A stretch of DNA of 64,000 bases. It comes from Chitinophaga filiformis (GTDB lineage Bacteria > Bacteroidota > Bacteroidia > Chitinophagales > Chitinophagaceae). Numbering within the stretch: the first letter of the stretch is position 1; each line of letters opens with the position of its first letter. The notes under the pieces are model-generated. The model was not told where the DNA came from. It saw only the letters and a program-made list of their open reading frames with translations, and did no database searches. The stretch covers positions 124,001 to 188,000 of the forward strand of contig NZ_JAKIRP010000007.1 in assembly GCF_021646545.1 (NCBI RefSeq). The letters run 5' to 3'. The translations under genes and the position numbers were made by a program. Below are positions 8,758-17,192 of this stretch, piece by piece.

Positions 8758-9426
8758 CTAATAAACGTCAACATCTATCGGTTGTTCATCAAAAATATGC
8801 TTCAGTCTTTTTGCCCATTCGGCCAGTTCCAGTTCTCTTTGTGCCGTCGTCTGCCGGACAGGAGCGTATACCACCTGCGGACGAAGTACATCGAAGCCTG
8901 TAAATTGCAGCATACCACGGTGGATGGGTCTAAGCACACCATACAGATCTCCATGGAGCCCATTTTTGAGATACGCGTTTTCATTAGCGCCAACGGTCAG
9001 GGATAAAAAAGCCTTCTTACCTTTGAATACGCCATTTTCATAGAATCGCTCATTGCCATAAAACCGCCCCATGGCAAAAACACGGTCTACCCAGCCTTTA
9101 AGGATCCCTGGTACGGTAAACCACCACACGGGGAACTGCCAGATCATCAGGTCACACCATTCTACCTTTTGCTGCTCTATTTCTATATCGTCAGCAAAAC
9201 CAGCGGTTTCCGTTGCATGTAGTTCTTCCAGCTGCTGCTTAAAAAAGCCAGCGTCGTAAGTGGTTTTGAAATTATTTCGCCCTGACACGGGATTAAATTC
9301 CTCCCGGTAGAGGTCTGATACTTTAACTTCGTGTCCTTCTTCTTCCAGTGTTTTAATAGCCTGTTTAAACATGGCGCCATTCATACTCTGCATTTCCGGA
9401 TGGGCCAACACAATTAGTATTTTCAT
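8758..9426 (-). CDS. NAD(P)H-dependent flavodoxin-fold oxidoreductase (quinone reductase, MdaB/NQO1-like)
   Basis: This 222-aa cytoplasmic protein has a flavodoxin-like fold: the N-terminal MKILIVLAHPEMQSMNGAM is the FMN/FAD phosphate loop, and QFPVWWFTVPGILKGWVDRV is the classic WW/PxxLKGW(I/V)DRV motif of NAD(P)H:quinone reductases. LTVGANENAYLKNG follows near residue 150. The enzyme reduces quinones or other electrophiles by two electrons. It is divergent from an HxlR regulator, with a palindromic operator in the shared 101-bp promoter region, an arrangement like the quinone-sensing YodB/QorR systems. It is therefore probably induced by quinones, aldehydes or thiol stress. Confidence 0.92.
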   Translation of the reverse strand: MKILIVLAHPEMQSMNGAMFKQAIKTLEEEGHEVKVSDLYREEFNPVSGRNNFKTTYDAGFFKQQLEELHATETAGFADDIEIEQQKVEWCDLMIWQFPVWWFTVPGILKGWVDRVFAMGRFYGNERFYENGVFKGKKAFLSLTVGANENAYLKNGLHGDLYGVLRPIHRGMLQFTGFDVLRPQVVYAPVRQTTAQRELELAEWAKRLKHIFDEQPIDVDVY

Positions 9427-9456
9427 AATTTTATGTTGATTTTTCTGTTAACGCAG

Positions 9457-9464
9457 CAAAGGTA
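9457..9464 (-). promoter_or_regulatory. -7 promoter element of the quinone-reductase gene
   Basis: Read leftward this is TACCTTTG, an exact match to the Bacteroidota TAnnTTTG element, 31 bp before the ATG at 9426. The operator palindrome lies immediately upstream of it, in the spacer toward the -33 region. Confidence 0.6.
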
Positions 9465-9475
9465 AATTGCGGTCA

Positions 9476-9488
9476 GTTACACTGTAAC
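9476..9488. promoter_or_regulatory. Putative HxlR operator
   Basis: GTTACACTGTAAC is a perfect 6+1+6 bp palindrome placed between the divergent quinone-reductase and HxlR genes, next to the -7 element of the former. HxlR dimers usually bind short palindromes of this kind (GTTAC...GTAAC-like), so repression of the reductase, and perhaps autoregulation, is the natural reading. The binding itself is inferred. Confidence 0.55.
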
Positions 9489-9527
9489 AGTACGGCTGAT
9501 TGTATGTCTCACACAAAATTGTAAGTA

Positions 9528-9911
9528 ATGGGTAAACGCAAGCCAACATCCACTAATGCACACAATCTTAAGAACCTGGTTGATTTTTGCGGAGCTGTAT
9601 ATGCCATAGACGTGCTGGGTGGCAGGTGGAAACTGGTTATTCTTTATAAACTGGAGAAACGAACGATGCGCTTCAGCGAACTGAAGGAGCATATCCCTGA
9701 TATTTCTGACCGCATGCTCACACTGCATCTGCAGGAGCTGGAGAAAAGTGGTCTGATTATCAGAACAGTGTATGCGGAAGTACCTCCCAGAGTAGAATAT
9801 ACTTTATCGGAAAGCGCGCGGAAATTAGCGCCTATCTGGCAGCAGCTGGAAGAATGGGGCTTGCAGCACCGTGCGGTAATGGAGGAGGCTGGGGCGGTCC
9901 ATCCAGACTAA
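9528..9911 (+). CDS. HxlR-family winged-helix transcriptional regulator
   Basis: A 127-aa protein of standard HxlR length. DVLGGRWKLVILYKLEKRTM is the signature first helix-turn region, FSELKEHIPDISDRMLTLHL the DNA-recognition part, and PPRVEYTLSESARKLAPIW the wing and dimer helix. A Cys near residue 25 (LVDFCGAVYAIDV) sits where redox-sensing HxlR proteins have their sensor cysteine. It is transcribed divergently from the quinone reductase and probably represses it. Its stop codon directly abuts the stop of the convergent ADP-ribosylglycohydrolase gene, with no base between. Confidence 0.93.
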   Translation: MGKRKPTSTNAHNLKNLVDFCGAVYAIDVLGGRWKLVILYKLEKRTMRFSELKEHIPDISDRMLTLHLQELEKSGLIIRTVYAEVPPRVEYTLSESARKLAPIWQQLEEWGLQHRAVMEEAGAVHPD

Positions 9912-10823
9912 CTACTTCCAGAAAGGAGCCGCCTCCACCTTTTCCGTCTGCCTAACCCATTGTTGCGGAACAGTGTCGTCGGGAGCTGACAAAACCACAA
10001 TGCTTCCTACTATCGCGGCAATAGTATCTCTGTCACCTAGTCCGCTTACAGCAGTCCAGATAGCTGCGGAAAAATCAAACGTGTAATTGGCCGCACACCA
10101 TAATGCAAAAGGCACAGTGTCTTGGGCTGTTAGCCTTGTTCCATTACCTAATATCGATACGATAGTTCTGATGTCATAACTTATGGGAAGCGTCGCCGCT
10201 TTCTTCAGTTTGTATTTTATATCGCTTTCCGGGGTAAGCGCCACTACAAACTCGAAAAACTGCGCAGCGGAAAATGCTCGATCTAATTTCCCTTGTACAC
10301 AAAAGCACGCCGCCAATGCGACAGCTATAGCGCCGGCAATCGCTTCCTCATGAGCATGCGTAACTGCTGCTGCAAGTCTTGCCTGTTCAGTCACCTTCTC
10401 AAAATCGTCATAGAAATACGCCCCAATCGGTCCTGAGCGCATAGCTGCGCCATTGCCCATTGAGCCCATGCCATCAAAGACAGCACGGCTGACTTCAGAC
10501 CAATGTTCACCTGCTGCAATGGCTTTTAAAATAGTATGAGCAGTTCCGCCATAACCACGATAATCATCCAATAGATAATTATCAGCAAATTCTTTCGCCA
10601 ACAGGTCCTGATCAATATGCCCATTTTTTGATAAGATATTGTAAACGCCGATACCCATTACCGTATCATCGGTAAAAAGCCAGTCGCCTTCCTGCAATAT
10701 TTTCTCTTGTATCCTATTCGAAATTGTCTCCTCACGACCAAAGAACGTTTCGCCGAAGGCGTCTCCTATAGATAATCCGAGGAGAGATTGCCTGGCAAGA
10801 TCGAGTCTGTCATTATGTGTCAT
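9912..10823 (-). CDS. ADP-ribosylglycohydrolase (DraG/ARH) family protein
   Basis: This 303-aa protein carries the family's metal-binding and catalytic signatures: GLSIGDAFGETFFG at the N-terminus, FTDDTVMGIG (the TDD dimetal ligands) near residue 52, GNGAAMRSGPIGAYF near 123, HAHEEAIAGAIAVA near 155, and a C-terminal GDRDTIAAIVGSIV corresponding to the usual GDTDT ligand block (here GDRDT). The family removes ADP-ribose from proteins, nucleic acids or small molecules. It lies in the same direction as, and 117 bp downstream of, two unknown genes, so the three may form one unit. There is no terminator between it and the convergent HxlR gene. Confidence 0.88.
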   Translation of the reverse strand: MTHNDRLDLARQSLLGLSIGDAFGETFFGREETISNRIQEKILQEGDWLFTDDTVMGIGVYNILSKNGHIDQDLLAKEFADNYLLDDYRGYGGTAHTILKAIAAGEHWSEVSRAVFDGMGSMGNGAAMRSGPIGAYFYDDFEKVTEQARLAAAVTHAHEEAIAGAIAVALAACFCVQGKLDRAFSAAQFFEFVVALTPESDIKYKLKKAATLPISYDIRTIVSILGNGTRLTAQDTVPFALWCAANYTFDFSAAIWTAVSGLGDRDTIAAIVGSIVVLSAPDDTVPQQWVRQTEKVEAAPFWK

Positions 10824-10940
10824 ACCCGATCAAATTATATCTTATTTACTTAATATCAAACTATCCAACATTAAAAGCGATGCAAAACGAAACATTCCGA
10901 CACACGTTCAGAATTGTATCAAAACTCAGACGATGCCTGA

Positions 10941-11399
10941 CTAAGCCACCTTCATGACACCAGGTCCTATTGCCCAGCTACCTGCTTCCACAAGTTTTAT
11001 TCTGAACTCTTCATCATTTCCCTTATCTCCAATCATAATTGAATGCGCAATATTATTAGGCGCACCCGCCATTTCCGGATCACAGTAGATCGGATCATGC
11101 GCTATTTGTTGTTCTCTCCCGGGAAAGTTCATATTGCGAACAGCTCCTACGTTAAACTTATAGATACAAAATTTGTTCGGGTCTTTGGGTCTGCCAGTCC
11201 TAGTGTTAAACTGACGCCCAATTAGCGCCCGGGACGACTCTGCAGTGCAATACCTATCCCAGTCACAGCTTAAATTGTTACCTGTAACCGGAGTATTCCT
11301 AAATGCACTGGCCCTGGGCTTATGATCTTTTGAACTGATAAAATCCACGCCTACCCGACAGAAAACGTGGTCTTCATTTGGGATAAATAGTTTTTCCAT
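10941..11399 (-). CDS. Conserved hypothetical protein, second gene of an unknown two-gene pair
   Basis: A 152-aa cytoplasmic protein without signal or membrane segment. Visible blocks are HVFCRVGVDFISSKDHKPRA near residue 11, ASAFRNTP and LSCDWDRYC, REQQIAHDPIYCDPE, and NNIAHSIMIGDKG followed by a C-terminal SWAI. From memory, this order (a CRV/LRRV start, an SSAAF-like block, LSVD, a VxDP block and an AHAxIxG block near the end) matches an uncharacterised family often encoded beside the kind of protein in the preceding gene. The function is unknown. It follows the 179-aa gene by 17 bp. Confidence 0.75.
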   Translation of the reverse strand: MEKLFIPNEDHVFCRVGVDFISSKDHKPRASAFRNTPVTGNNLSCDWDRYCTAESSRALIGRQFNTRTGRPKDPNKFCIYKFNVGAVRNMNFPGREQQIAHDPIYCDPEMAGAPNNIAHSIMIGDKGNDEEFRIKLVEAGSWAIGPGVMKVA

Positions 11400-11416
11400 A
11401 TGTTGGTTACAAACAG

Positions 11417-11956
11417 TTACAAACAGTTTTTCATCCAGATAGCTAAATGCTCTTTTACTTCCCTGATGTCAACATTCCCTTTAATACTATCCTCATTTGC
11501 ATATCTGTCACCATAAAATGATGCTTTTTGAGGATTTCTATTATTAAAGTTAATCAGCAATCTTCCCTTAGAAGTTCTCCATTCAAGGTCCATTGACCCA
11601 TCCCGTAAAGGATTTATCTCTGGAAGTTCTAAAGGAACCTTATAATGCTGATTAATATAGCTGACATATGTCCTTAAAAAGGAGGTAGCATTCTCCCAGA
11701 TAGCTTTATCTATCGGCAGCGCATCTTCTTCATCCCATCCTTCTTTGAGGCTTAAGATGTACCTGGATTGGTCAATAAGTTCGTCAACTTTGGATTTGTG
11801 CGTATATGCAACCTTTATTTCACCATCCTTTAGTTCTTGTTGCGGAGGAATGGGCGCCGGATGGTGCCAGAAGCGATACAGAGGAAAATTTGCCCGGGTA
11901 AAATTTCTCCACCCCTTTAAGAGAAATGAGCTGATTGTTGTTGTAATTTCTATCAT
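11417..11956 (-). CDS. Conserved hypothetical protein, first gene of an unknown two-gene pair
   Basis: A 179-aa protein. The core (about residues 60-160) has the block SLKEGWDEEDALPIDKAIWE, then PEINPLRDGSMDLEWRTSKG, and a short strand LLINFN. This is the pattern NWDG-x-GA-x-P ... P-x-(I/V)-x-P ... DGS-x-x-LEW that I recall from a widespread uncharacterised family. The first ~45 residues are specific to this protein. It probably shares a transcript with the 152-aa gene 17 bp downstream; a -7 promoter element lies 39 bp upstream of its ATG. The function is unknown; a phage-conflict or toxin-antitoxin role is speculation from genomic arrangement. Confidence 0.75.
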   Translation of the reverse strand: MIEITTTISSFLLKGWRNFTRANFPLYRFWHHPAPIPPQQELKDGEIKVAYTHKSKVDELIDQSRYILSLKEGWDEEDALPIDKAIWENATSFLRTYVSYINQHYKVPLELPEINPLRDGSMDLEWRTSKGRLLINFNNRNPQKASFYGDRYANEDSIKGNVDIREVKEHLAIWMKNCL

Positions 11957-11994
11957 AAAACTAAATTTTCTTTTTTAGAATTACTAGAATCTAA

Positions 11995-12002
11995 CAAACA
12001 TA
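11995..12002 (-). promoter_or_regulatory. -7 promoter element of the unknown two-gene pair
   Basis: Read leftward the element is TATGTTTG, matching TAnnTTTG, placed 39 bp before the ATG at 11956. No good TTG is seen at the right -33 distance, so the call rests on one element and position. The rest of the gap to the SusD gene (to 12258) is AT-rich, with one terminator hairpin. Confidence 0.4.
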
Positions 12003-12210
12003 CATCTCATTCAAAGCGAAGCGATGATAATATTCCACAATATTAAATCTATCTAAACATAAAACAAAAAATAAAATAAATTTTTTCCCAACAATTTCAA
12101 GCGCGCACCATCTTGTACCTGCTTCACAATTCCAAACCCCGAATCACCTCTGGCTAATCGTAAATAAACTAAAGCCCTCCGGTCTGTACAGCCACGCTTT
12201 TCCATACAGT

Positions 12211-12241
12211 AAAAAAAAGGCCCGGCAGTTTTTGCCAGGCC
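12211..12241 (-). terminator. Terminator of the SusC/SusD operon
   Basis: GGCCCGGCA (12219-12227) pairs with TGCCAGGCC (12233-12241), with one internal C-A mismatch, and is extended by A-T pairs. On the minus strand it is followed by eight T. It is 18 bp beyond the SusD stop codon. Confidence 0.85.
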
Positions 12242-12258
12242 TTTTTGATCATCTACCA

Positions 12259-14070
12259 TCAATAATTTGGATTCTGATAATAGCTTCCTCCTGACTCCAG
12301 TGTATTCAGGAACTCCGTGGGAATAGGCCGCACTTCATGCTGATTATCGGTAAAGAACTGACCAACATCCGGATTGGTATTCATCAGGTAAGCCTTATTC
12401 AGTTTCTTAGTTCGTTTCAGATCATAGAACCTTACATATTCCCCGCATAACTCCCGCGCGCGTTCATCCAATACCGTCTGAACCGTTACAACCCCGGATA
12501 CCGGAATAGCGCCTGCCCTGGTCCTGATCTTATTGATATATTGCGCTGCATTTCCCCCTCCATTGGCGTATATATCAGCTTCTGCAGCGATCAGATAAAC
12601 TTCCGGCATCCGCATCATAAACGTCGCGTTTAAGTTACCATAGCGGTTATTTGATGCATTATTCGTATAGTAGTTACTGCTATTATGCTTGCTGAGGGAC
12701 GGGTAAAAGCTGAAGAAAGGATTTGTAGTTAATGTTCCTCCGCCATCCAATGGCCTGTTCACCCGGTTGTACTGCATTTTCACCGATTTCTTTGCGGCGT
12801 CATAAACATCTGCATAATCCACGATGAGGTATGGTTGAGAGAGTTTGTCTGCCACCCTGGTAGCATAATCCGGATCATTCGGATGAACGAAATCAATAGC
12901 CGGATCTCCCTGGGCAAGTGCAGTGCTGTTCGTTATTGCCGTGGAACGGTCAAAGATCTTCAATGCAGCATCTGTCCATGTATAAGAGGGCTTATTGACC
13001 GTCCATGAAGTCTGAAATGATTTATGATACCGGGGATCCAGCGTTCCATTTTCCTGTATATATAAGTTCAGCAAATGGGCGCTCGGCATGAACTGTCCGC
13101 CGGAACGACGGCCCCACGTCGTATAGTCTGCTCCCTGTTGCTGTATGGCGCCAAAATCCGTTACCACGCAATAAAACAACTCACTGTTCATATTCATATT
13201 CCAGGCACTATTGCTTACACCTCCCACCACATAACGATGTGACCATAAAGCTTCCCTGTTGCTGTAATTATTCGCTTCCAGGAACACCTCATCGAATGTA
13301 GGATAGAGGTAAGTATTATACTTGCTGCCGCCGCTTTCACAATCATCAATGAGCAGTTTCGCTGTCTCAAGTGCTTTCGCTGCCATCGACTTTGTTTCAT
13401 CGTATTCAACGGTCTGCAGATAAGCCCTGGCCAGGAAACCCAGTGCAGCCTTTTTGGAAGGCTTCGTGGTCCCATTGTTAAGCGGCAGCCACTCCACAGC
13501 AAATTGCAGATCAGGAATGATCAGGTTCTTATAGATATCCAGCGGGGCTGCTCTTTCGGGATGCAGATTGACAGTAGCAACGGGCGCAGTAGTGAGCGTT
13601 ACGCCACCGAACTGCTCCACCAGATTATAATAGTACATCGCACGCAGGAAATAGGCTTCTGCTACCATTTCATTCTTCTTTTCCGGCGTTGTGAACGGAG
13701 CAATATCAGCATATTTGATAGCAGTATTGCAGGAACCTATTCCGTCATAACAGGCATTCCATACCCCATTTCCCATGGTCAGGCTCATGGCAGCGCCAGC
13801 GCCGTATTTAAAGAACTGGGCGAATTGTACGTTGTTCTTCTGATACGTCCACAGATCAGTCCCTGCTTCACAGAGCATCATCCATTGGTTATACCCATAT
13901 AACTGGCGCTCCATACCGAAATAACAGTTGTTGACCAGATTCCTGTATCCATCAACGGAGGATGCAGCTACCGATTCTATCGTAAATCCGGATGGGTTCA
14001 CTTCTTCCAGCGAGCAGGAAGAAAGAACGGTGAGCATTGAGAACAGCAGTAGTAATATTTTATGTTTCAT
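12259..14070 (-). CDS. SusD/RagB family nutrient-binding outer-membrane lipoprotein
   Basis: This protein of about 603 aa has a lipoprotein signal (MKHKILLLLF ... LTVLSSC). It has typical SusD features: the N-terminal NCYFGMERQLYGYNQWM region, TPR-like helices with AEAYFLRAMYYYNLVEQFGG, and the C-terminal block RMPEVYLIAAEADIYANGGG with a late ERARELCGEYVRFYDLKR. It sits at the cell surface and caps the SusC channel encoded directly upstream. An alternative ATG at 14082 overlaps the SusC stop as TAATG and would allow translational coupling; I chose the downstream Met because it gives the more compact signal peptide. No glycosidase or regulator gene is adjacent, so the ligand cannot be assigned. 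Confidence 0.93.
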   Translation of the reverse strand: MKHKILLLLFSMLTVLSSCSLEEVNPSGFTIESVAASSVDGYRNLVNNCYFGMERQLYGYNQWMMLCEAGTDLWTYQKNNVQFAQFFKYGAGAAMSLTMGNGVWNACYDGIGSCNTAIKYADIAPFTTPEKKNEMVAEAYFLRAMYYYNLVEQFGGVTLTTAPVATVNLHPERAAPLDIYKNLIIPDLQFAVEWLPLNNGTTKPSKKAALGFLARAYLQTVEYDETKSMAAKALETAKLLIDDCESGGSKYNTYLYPTFDEVFLEANNYSNREALWSHRYVVGGVSNSAWNMNMNSELFYCVVTDFGAIQQQGADYTTWGRRSGGQFMPSAHLLNLYIQENGTLDPRYHKSFQTSWTVNKPSYTWTDAALKIFDRSTAITNSTALAQGDPAIDFVHPNDPDYATRVADKLSQPYLIVDYADVYDAAKKSVKMQYNRVNRPLDGGGTLTTNPFFSFYPSLSKHNSSNYYTNNASNNRYGNLNATFMMRMPEVYLIAAEADIYANGGGNAAQYINKIRTRAGAIPVSGVVTVQTVLDERARELCGEYVRFYDLKRTKKLNKAYLMNTNPDVGQFFTDNQHEVRPIPTEFLNTLESGGSYYQNPNY

Positions 14071-14081
14071 TTTTCGCAGCA

Positions 14082-17000
14082 TTAAAAGGTGACATTCATA
14101 CCAAATACAAAAGTGGCAAACAGCGGAAAGGAGTCTGAGCCTCCCGTTTCAGGGTCTGTTCCTCTTAAATCCTTATTCTTAGTATATATCAGCGGATTGT
14201 AGGCAGTGGTATAGATACGGCCTTTTTTCATGTGTGTATATTTCATCACCCTTCCAGGGAAGGTATAACCTAATGTAATTGTCTTCACTTTAATGAAAGA
14301 TCCGTCCACATACCTGAGAGAGGCTATCCCGGTTGTGCTGCTGATACCAGGACGAGGGTAACGGGCAGATTGATGCTCAGGCGTCCAGTAATCAATACCC
14401 GCTGGTTGTCCGTCGTCAGTAGTGGAATACCATCCCAGCAGACTGCTGTTGATCATTTGACCCCAACGTATCATTGTAAATAAACCCAGATCCAAGTTCC
14501 GGTAAGTAAAATTGTTATTGATGCCCAGCAGCCATTTAGGCACTGCCGAGCCGAGTATCATACGGTCATTGTCTGAATACGGATGTACGCCTTTATCACC
14601 CACCCCATTTGCGTCAAACTTTTCTTTAGTAGCAACCTTTACAAAGCCCGGCTTAGCACCGTATAAAGTGGCCGTGGCCTCCTCATTCGAAGACCAGATG
14701 CCGAGATATCTGTAGTCGTAGTGCGTGTCGATCGGTTCGCCGACAAACAGTTTTTCGGCAATTACATTGCCATTCGGCAGACTGACAATCTGCTCTTTAT
14801 TCTTTGTAAAAGAAAAAGCGGTGTTCCATTCAAAATTACGCTGGACGATGTTACGCGTTCTGAGCGTGATCTCCAATCCTTTGTTGTTCGTCTCTCCGAT
14901 GTTCTGCCACATGGTCATCGGAGATGCCCATGCCGTCAGTCCGGAGGTGATGGGCAATGTACGTTTGAAGAGCAGCCCTTTGGTAGTAGTATTATACGCA
15001 TCAAAGGCAAGGTCCACACGGCCTTTCCACAATGACAGGTCTATTCCGAGGTTCAGGTTATAGCTTCTCTCCCAGCTGATAAGCGGATTGGAATAGGTAC
15101 CATAATTCTGGACATTGGGTACCAGCTGACCGTCCAGGGAGATCACCTGGTACATATAGGCTTGTGTTTTGGAAGAATATGCAGACATACCGCCCGAGTT
15201 ACCGGTCACACCGTATCCCGCACGCAGTTTCAGGTCGCTGAGCCAGGTGGTCGTAGCGCTCATAAAAGGTTCATCTGAGATACGCCATGCTACAGCGGCT
15301 GCCGGGAAGGCGCTCCATTTGTGCCCTTCGGCCAGATGAGAAACGCCATCCCACCTGTTGGTAAGGGTCAGCAGGTATTTTCCCCTGTAGCTGTAATTGA
15401 TCCTGCCGGCGAAAGACATCCTTTGTCTTTGTTCATAGGAGGAGGCATTCCCCGTCTTCTGGGTGCCATTTCCAATGTTATAGAACAGATAATAATCCAG
15501 TGCCTGCCCCTGGCCGAGGGAATTGTTGTAATCGGCACTGTTCTTTGCCCAGGAGGTAATGCCGGTCAGCGTCAATTGATGGTCGGCCGCAAATGTTTTG
15601 TTGTAAGTCAGAATATTCTCCCAGGTATACCCATAACTGAATCCATTATAGATCGCCGCCAAAGGTGCGGCATAACCTGACACCACATTAGACACTGCCT
15701 GCTTACCCCAGTATTTCCCGTTCCGGTAGTTATTGAGCGTAGCACCCATCACAGAACGGAAAGACAGGTCCTTCAGCGGCTTAAGCTCTACATAACCATT
15801 CAGGTTGGCAAAAGTAGTTCTGGTATTATCTGCGAACTGATTGGGCAGCTGGTCGCCGAGCGGTGTTGTTTCACCGGTTACATATACAGTGTTGATATTC
15901 CCGTGCTCGTCGTAAGGATCTCCCAAAGGGAGCGCCGACAACGACTTTGTGAAGATGTTCTTCGCGCGCAGATTCGAAATCGTATAGTTCACGTTGATAT
16001 TCGTACCTATCTTCGCCCATTTGGTGGCATCATGACCGAGGTTCATTCTCACGCCATAACGTTTCTGGTTCTCATTACTCAGTATGCCCTCCTCTTTGGT
16101 ATAGATAAAGGAAGTGTATATCTTAGTTTTCGCGCTGCCATCTGTAAACGATAGATTATACTTCTGTTGTGTAGCAGCGTTGTCAGTGATCAATCCCACC
16201 CAATCGATCCATTTATTCCTGTTGTAGGCATCGAGTACTGCTTCGGTGGTAAAGACCTGCGACATATCCTGCGGGTATTCTCCATTTACAGTACGATACA
16301 ATTCCCGGCGATATTTCACGTACTCATCTCCTGTCATGCCGTGGAAGAAATGCGGGCTGCCGCTCAGTCCATAAAAGACATCCAGGTTCATTGACGACTT
16401 GTTCGTCTTTCCCTTTTTTGTGGTGATGATAACAACCCCATTGGAACCTGCTGAGCCGTAAATCGCGGTGGAGGATGCATCTTTCAGGATGTCTATACTC
16501 GCAATATCAGAAGGGTTTATCTGGTCGTATGTACTCTGGATACCATCTACAATAAACAGCGGAGAGTTGTCGCCATAAATGGAGCGACTGCCACGCAGCA
16601 GGATATCCACGTTGGTACCCACGGCGCCGGAACTTCTCATGATGTCCATACCGGCCACTTTTCCCTGCAGGGCTTCCATCACGTTGTTGACAGGAGTAGC
16701 CGTGATATCTGCCGCTTTGATAGACACCACGCTACCTGTGAGGTCCCGCTTTTTTACAGTACCATAAGCGATAACCACACTTTCGCCTAATTCCTTTACT
16801 GTCGGGCTTAGTGTAATGTTCAGATACGGTTGCTCGCCGGCGGTCACCTGTAAACCATCCCCATCAGTATCTTTCACAGCCGCTGCTGTATATCCCTGGC
16901 CGGACCGGCTGACCGCAATCTCCATGACATTGTACCCTACACTGGATATTACCAGCAAAGCATTTTCCGGAACAGGAGAAAGTGTAAAAGTACCTTCTGT

Positions 17001-17192
17001 ATTGGTAAGCGTTCCTACATTAGACCCTTTTACCCGGACGGAAACGGCGATCAATGGGTTGCCATCTTTATCGATGATCTTTCCCTTAACGGTTACAGGA
17101 GGATCCGCGGGTTGCTTAAGCGGAAGTGGTGGGCTGGCATAAGCGCCGAGGACGCAAATGGCCGTAACAAGCAGCATTGTTAGTTTTTTCAT
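14082..17192 (-). CDS. SusC/RagA family TonB-linked outer-membrane transporter
   Basis: This 1036-aa protein has the SusC order: signal peptide (MKKLTMLLVTAICVLGAYA), CarboxypepD_reg domain (VTVKGKIIDKDGNPLIAVSV), plug domain (VVIAYGTVKKRDLTGSVV, then SIDILKDASSTAIYGSAGSN) and a long C-terminal barrel ending FVFGMNVTF. The ligand crosses the outer membrane through the barrel using TonB energy after capture by the SusD lipoprotein encoded downstream. ATG at 17192 is chosen because it gives a clean signal peptide; the frame extends 12 codons further. An unusual insertion of roughly 25 residues containing DTDGDG lies at the end of the regulatory domain. No sigma/anti-sigma pair or hybrid two-component gene is next to it. 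Confidence 0.94.
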   Translation of the reverse strand: MKKLTMLLVTAICVLGAYASPPLPLKQPADPPVTVKGKIIDKDGNPLIAVSVRVKGSNVGTLTNTEGTFTLSPVPENALLVISSVGYNVMEIAVSRSGQGYTAAAVKDTDGDGLQVTAGEQPYLNITLSPTVKELGESVVIAYGTVKKRDLTGSVVSIKAADITATPVNNVMEALQGKVAGMDIMRSSGAVGTNVDILLRGSRSIYGDNSPLFIVDGIQSTYDQINPSDIASIDILKDASSTAIYGSAGSNGVVIITTKKGKTNKSSMNLDVFYGLSGSPHFFHGMTGDEYVKYRRELYRTVNGEYPQDMSQVFTTEAVLDAYNRNKWIDWVGLITDNAATQQKYNLSFTDGSAKTKIYTSFIYTKEEGILSNENQKRYGVRMNLGHDATKWAKIGTNINVNYTISNLRAKNIFTKSLSALPLGDPYDEHGNINTVYVTGETTPLGDQLPNQFADNTRTTFANLNGYVELKPLKDLSFRSVMGATLNNYRNGKYWGKQAVSNVVSGYAAPLAAIYNGFSYGYTWENILTYNKTFAADHQLTLTGITSWAKNSADYNNSLGQGQALDYYLFYNIGNGTQKTGNASSYEQRQRMSFAGRINYSYRGKYLLTLTNRWDGVSHLAEGHKWSAFPAAAVAWRISDEPFMSATTTWLSDLKLRAGYGVTGNSGGMSAYSSKTQAYMYQVISLDGQLVPNVQNYGTYSNPLISWERSYNLNLGIDLSLWKGRVDLAFDAYNTTTKGLLFKRTLPITSGLTAWASPMTMWQNIGETNNKGLEITLRTRNIVQRNFEWNTAFSFTKNKEQIVSLPNGNVIAEKLFVGEPIDTHYDYRYLGIWSSNEEATATLYGAKPGFVKVATKEKFDANGVGDKGVHPYSDNDRMILGSAVPKWLLGINNNFTYRNLDLGLFTMIRWGQMINSSLLGWYSTTDDGQPAGIDYWTPEHQSARYPRPGISSTTGIASLRYVDGSFIKVKTITLGYTFPGRVMKYTHMKKGRIYTTAYNPLIYTKNKDLRGTDPETGGSDSFPLFATFVFGMNVTF

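Noticed and set aside
12053-12262. 69-codon leftward frame after the SusD gene
   Set aside because: It covers the SusD terminator hairpin and its T run, and shows no domain or signal peptide.
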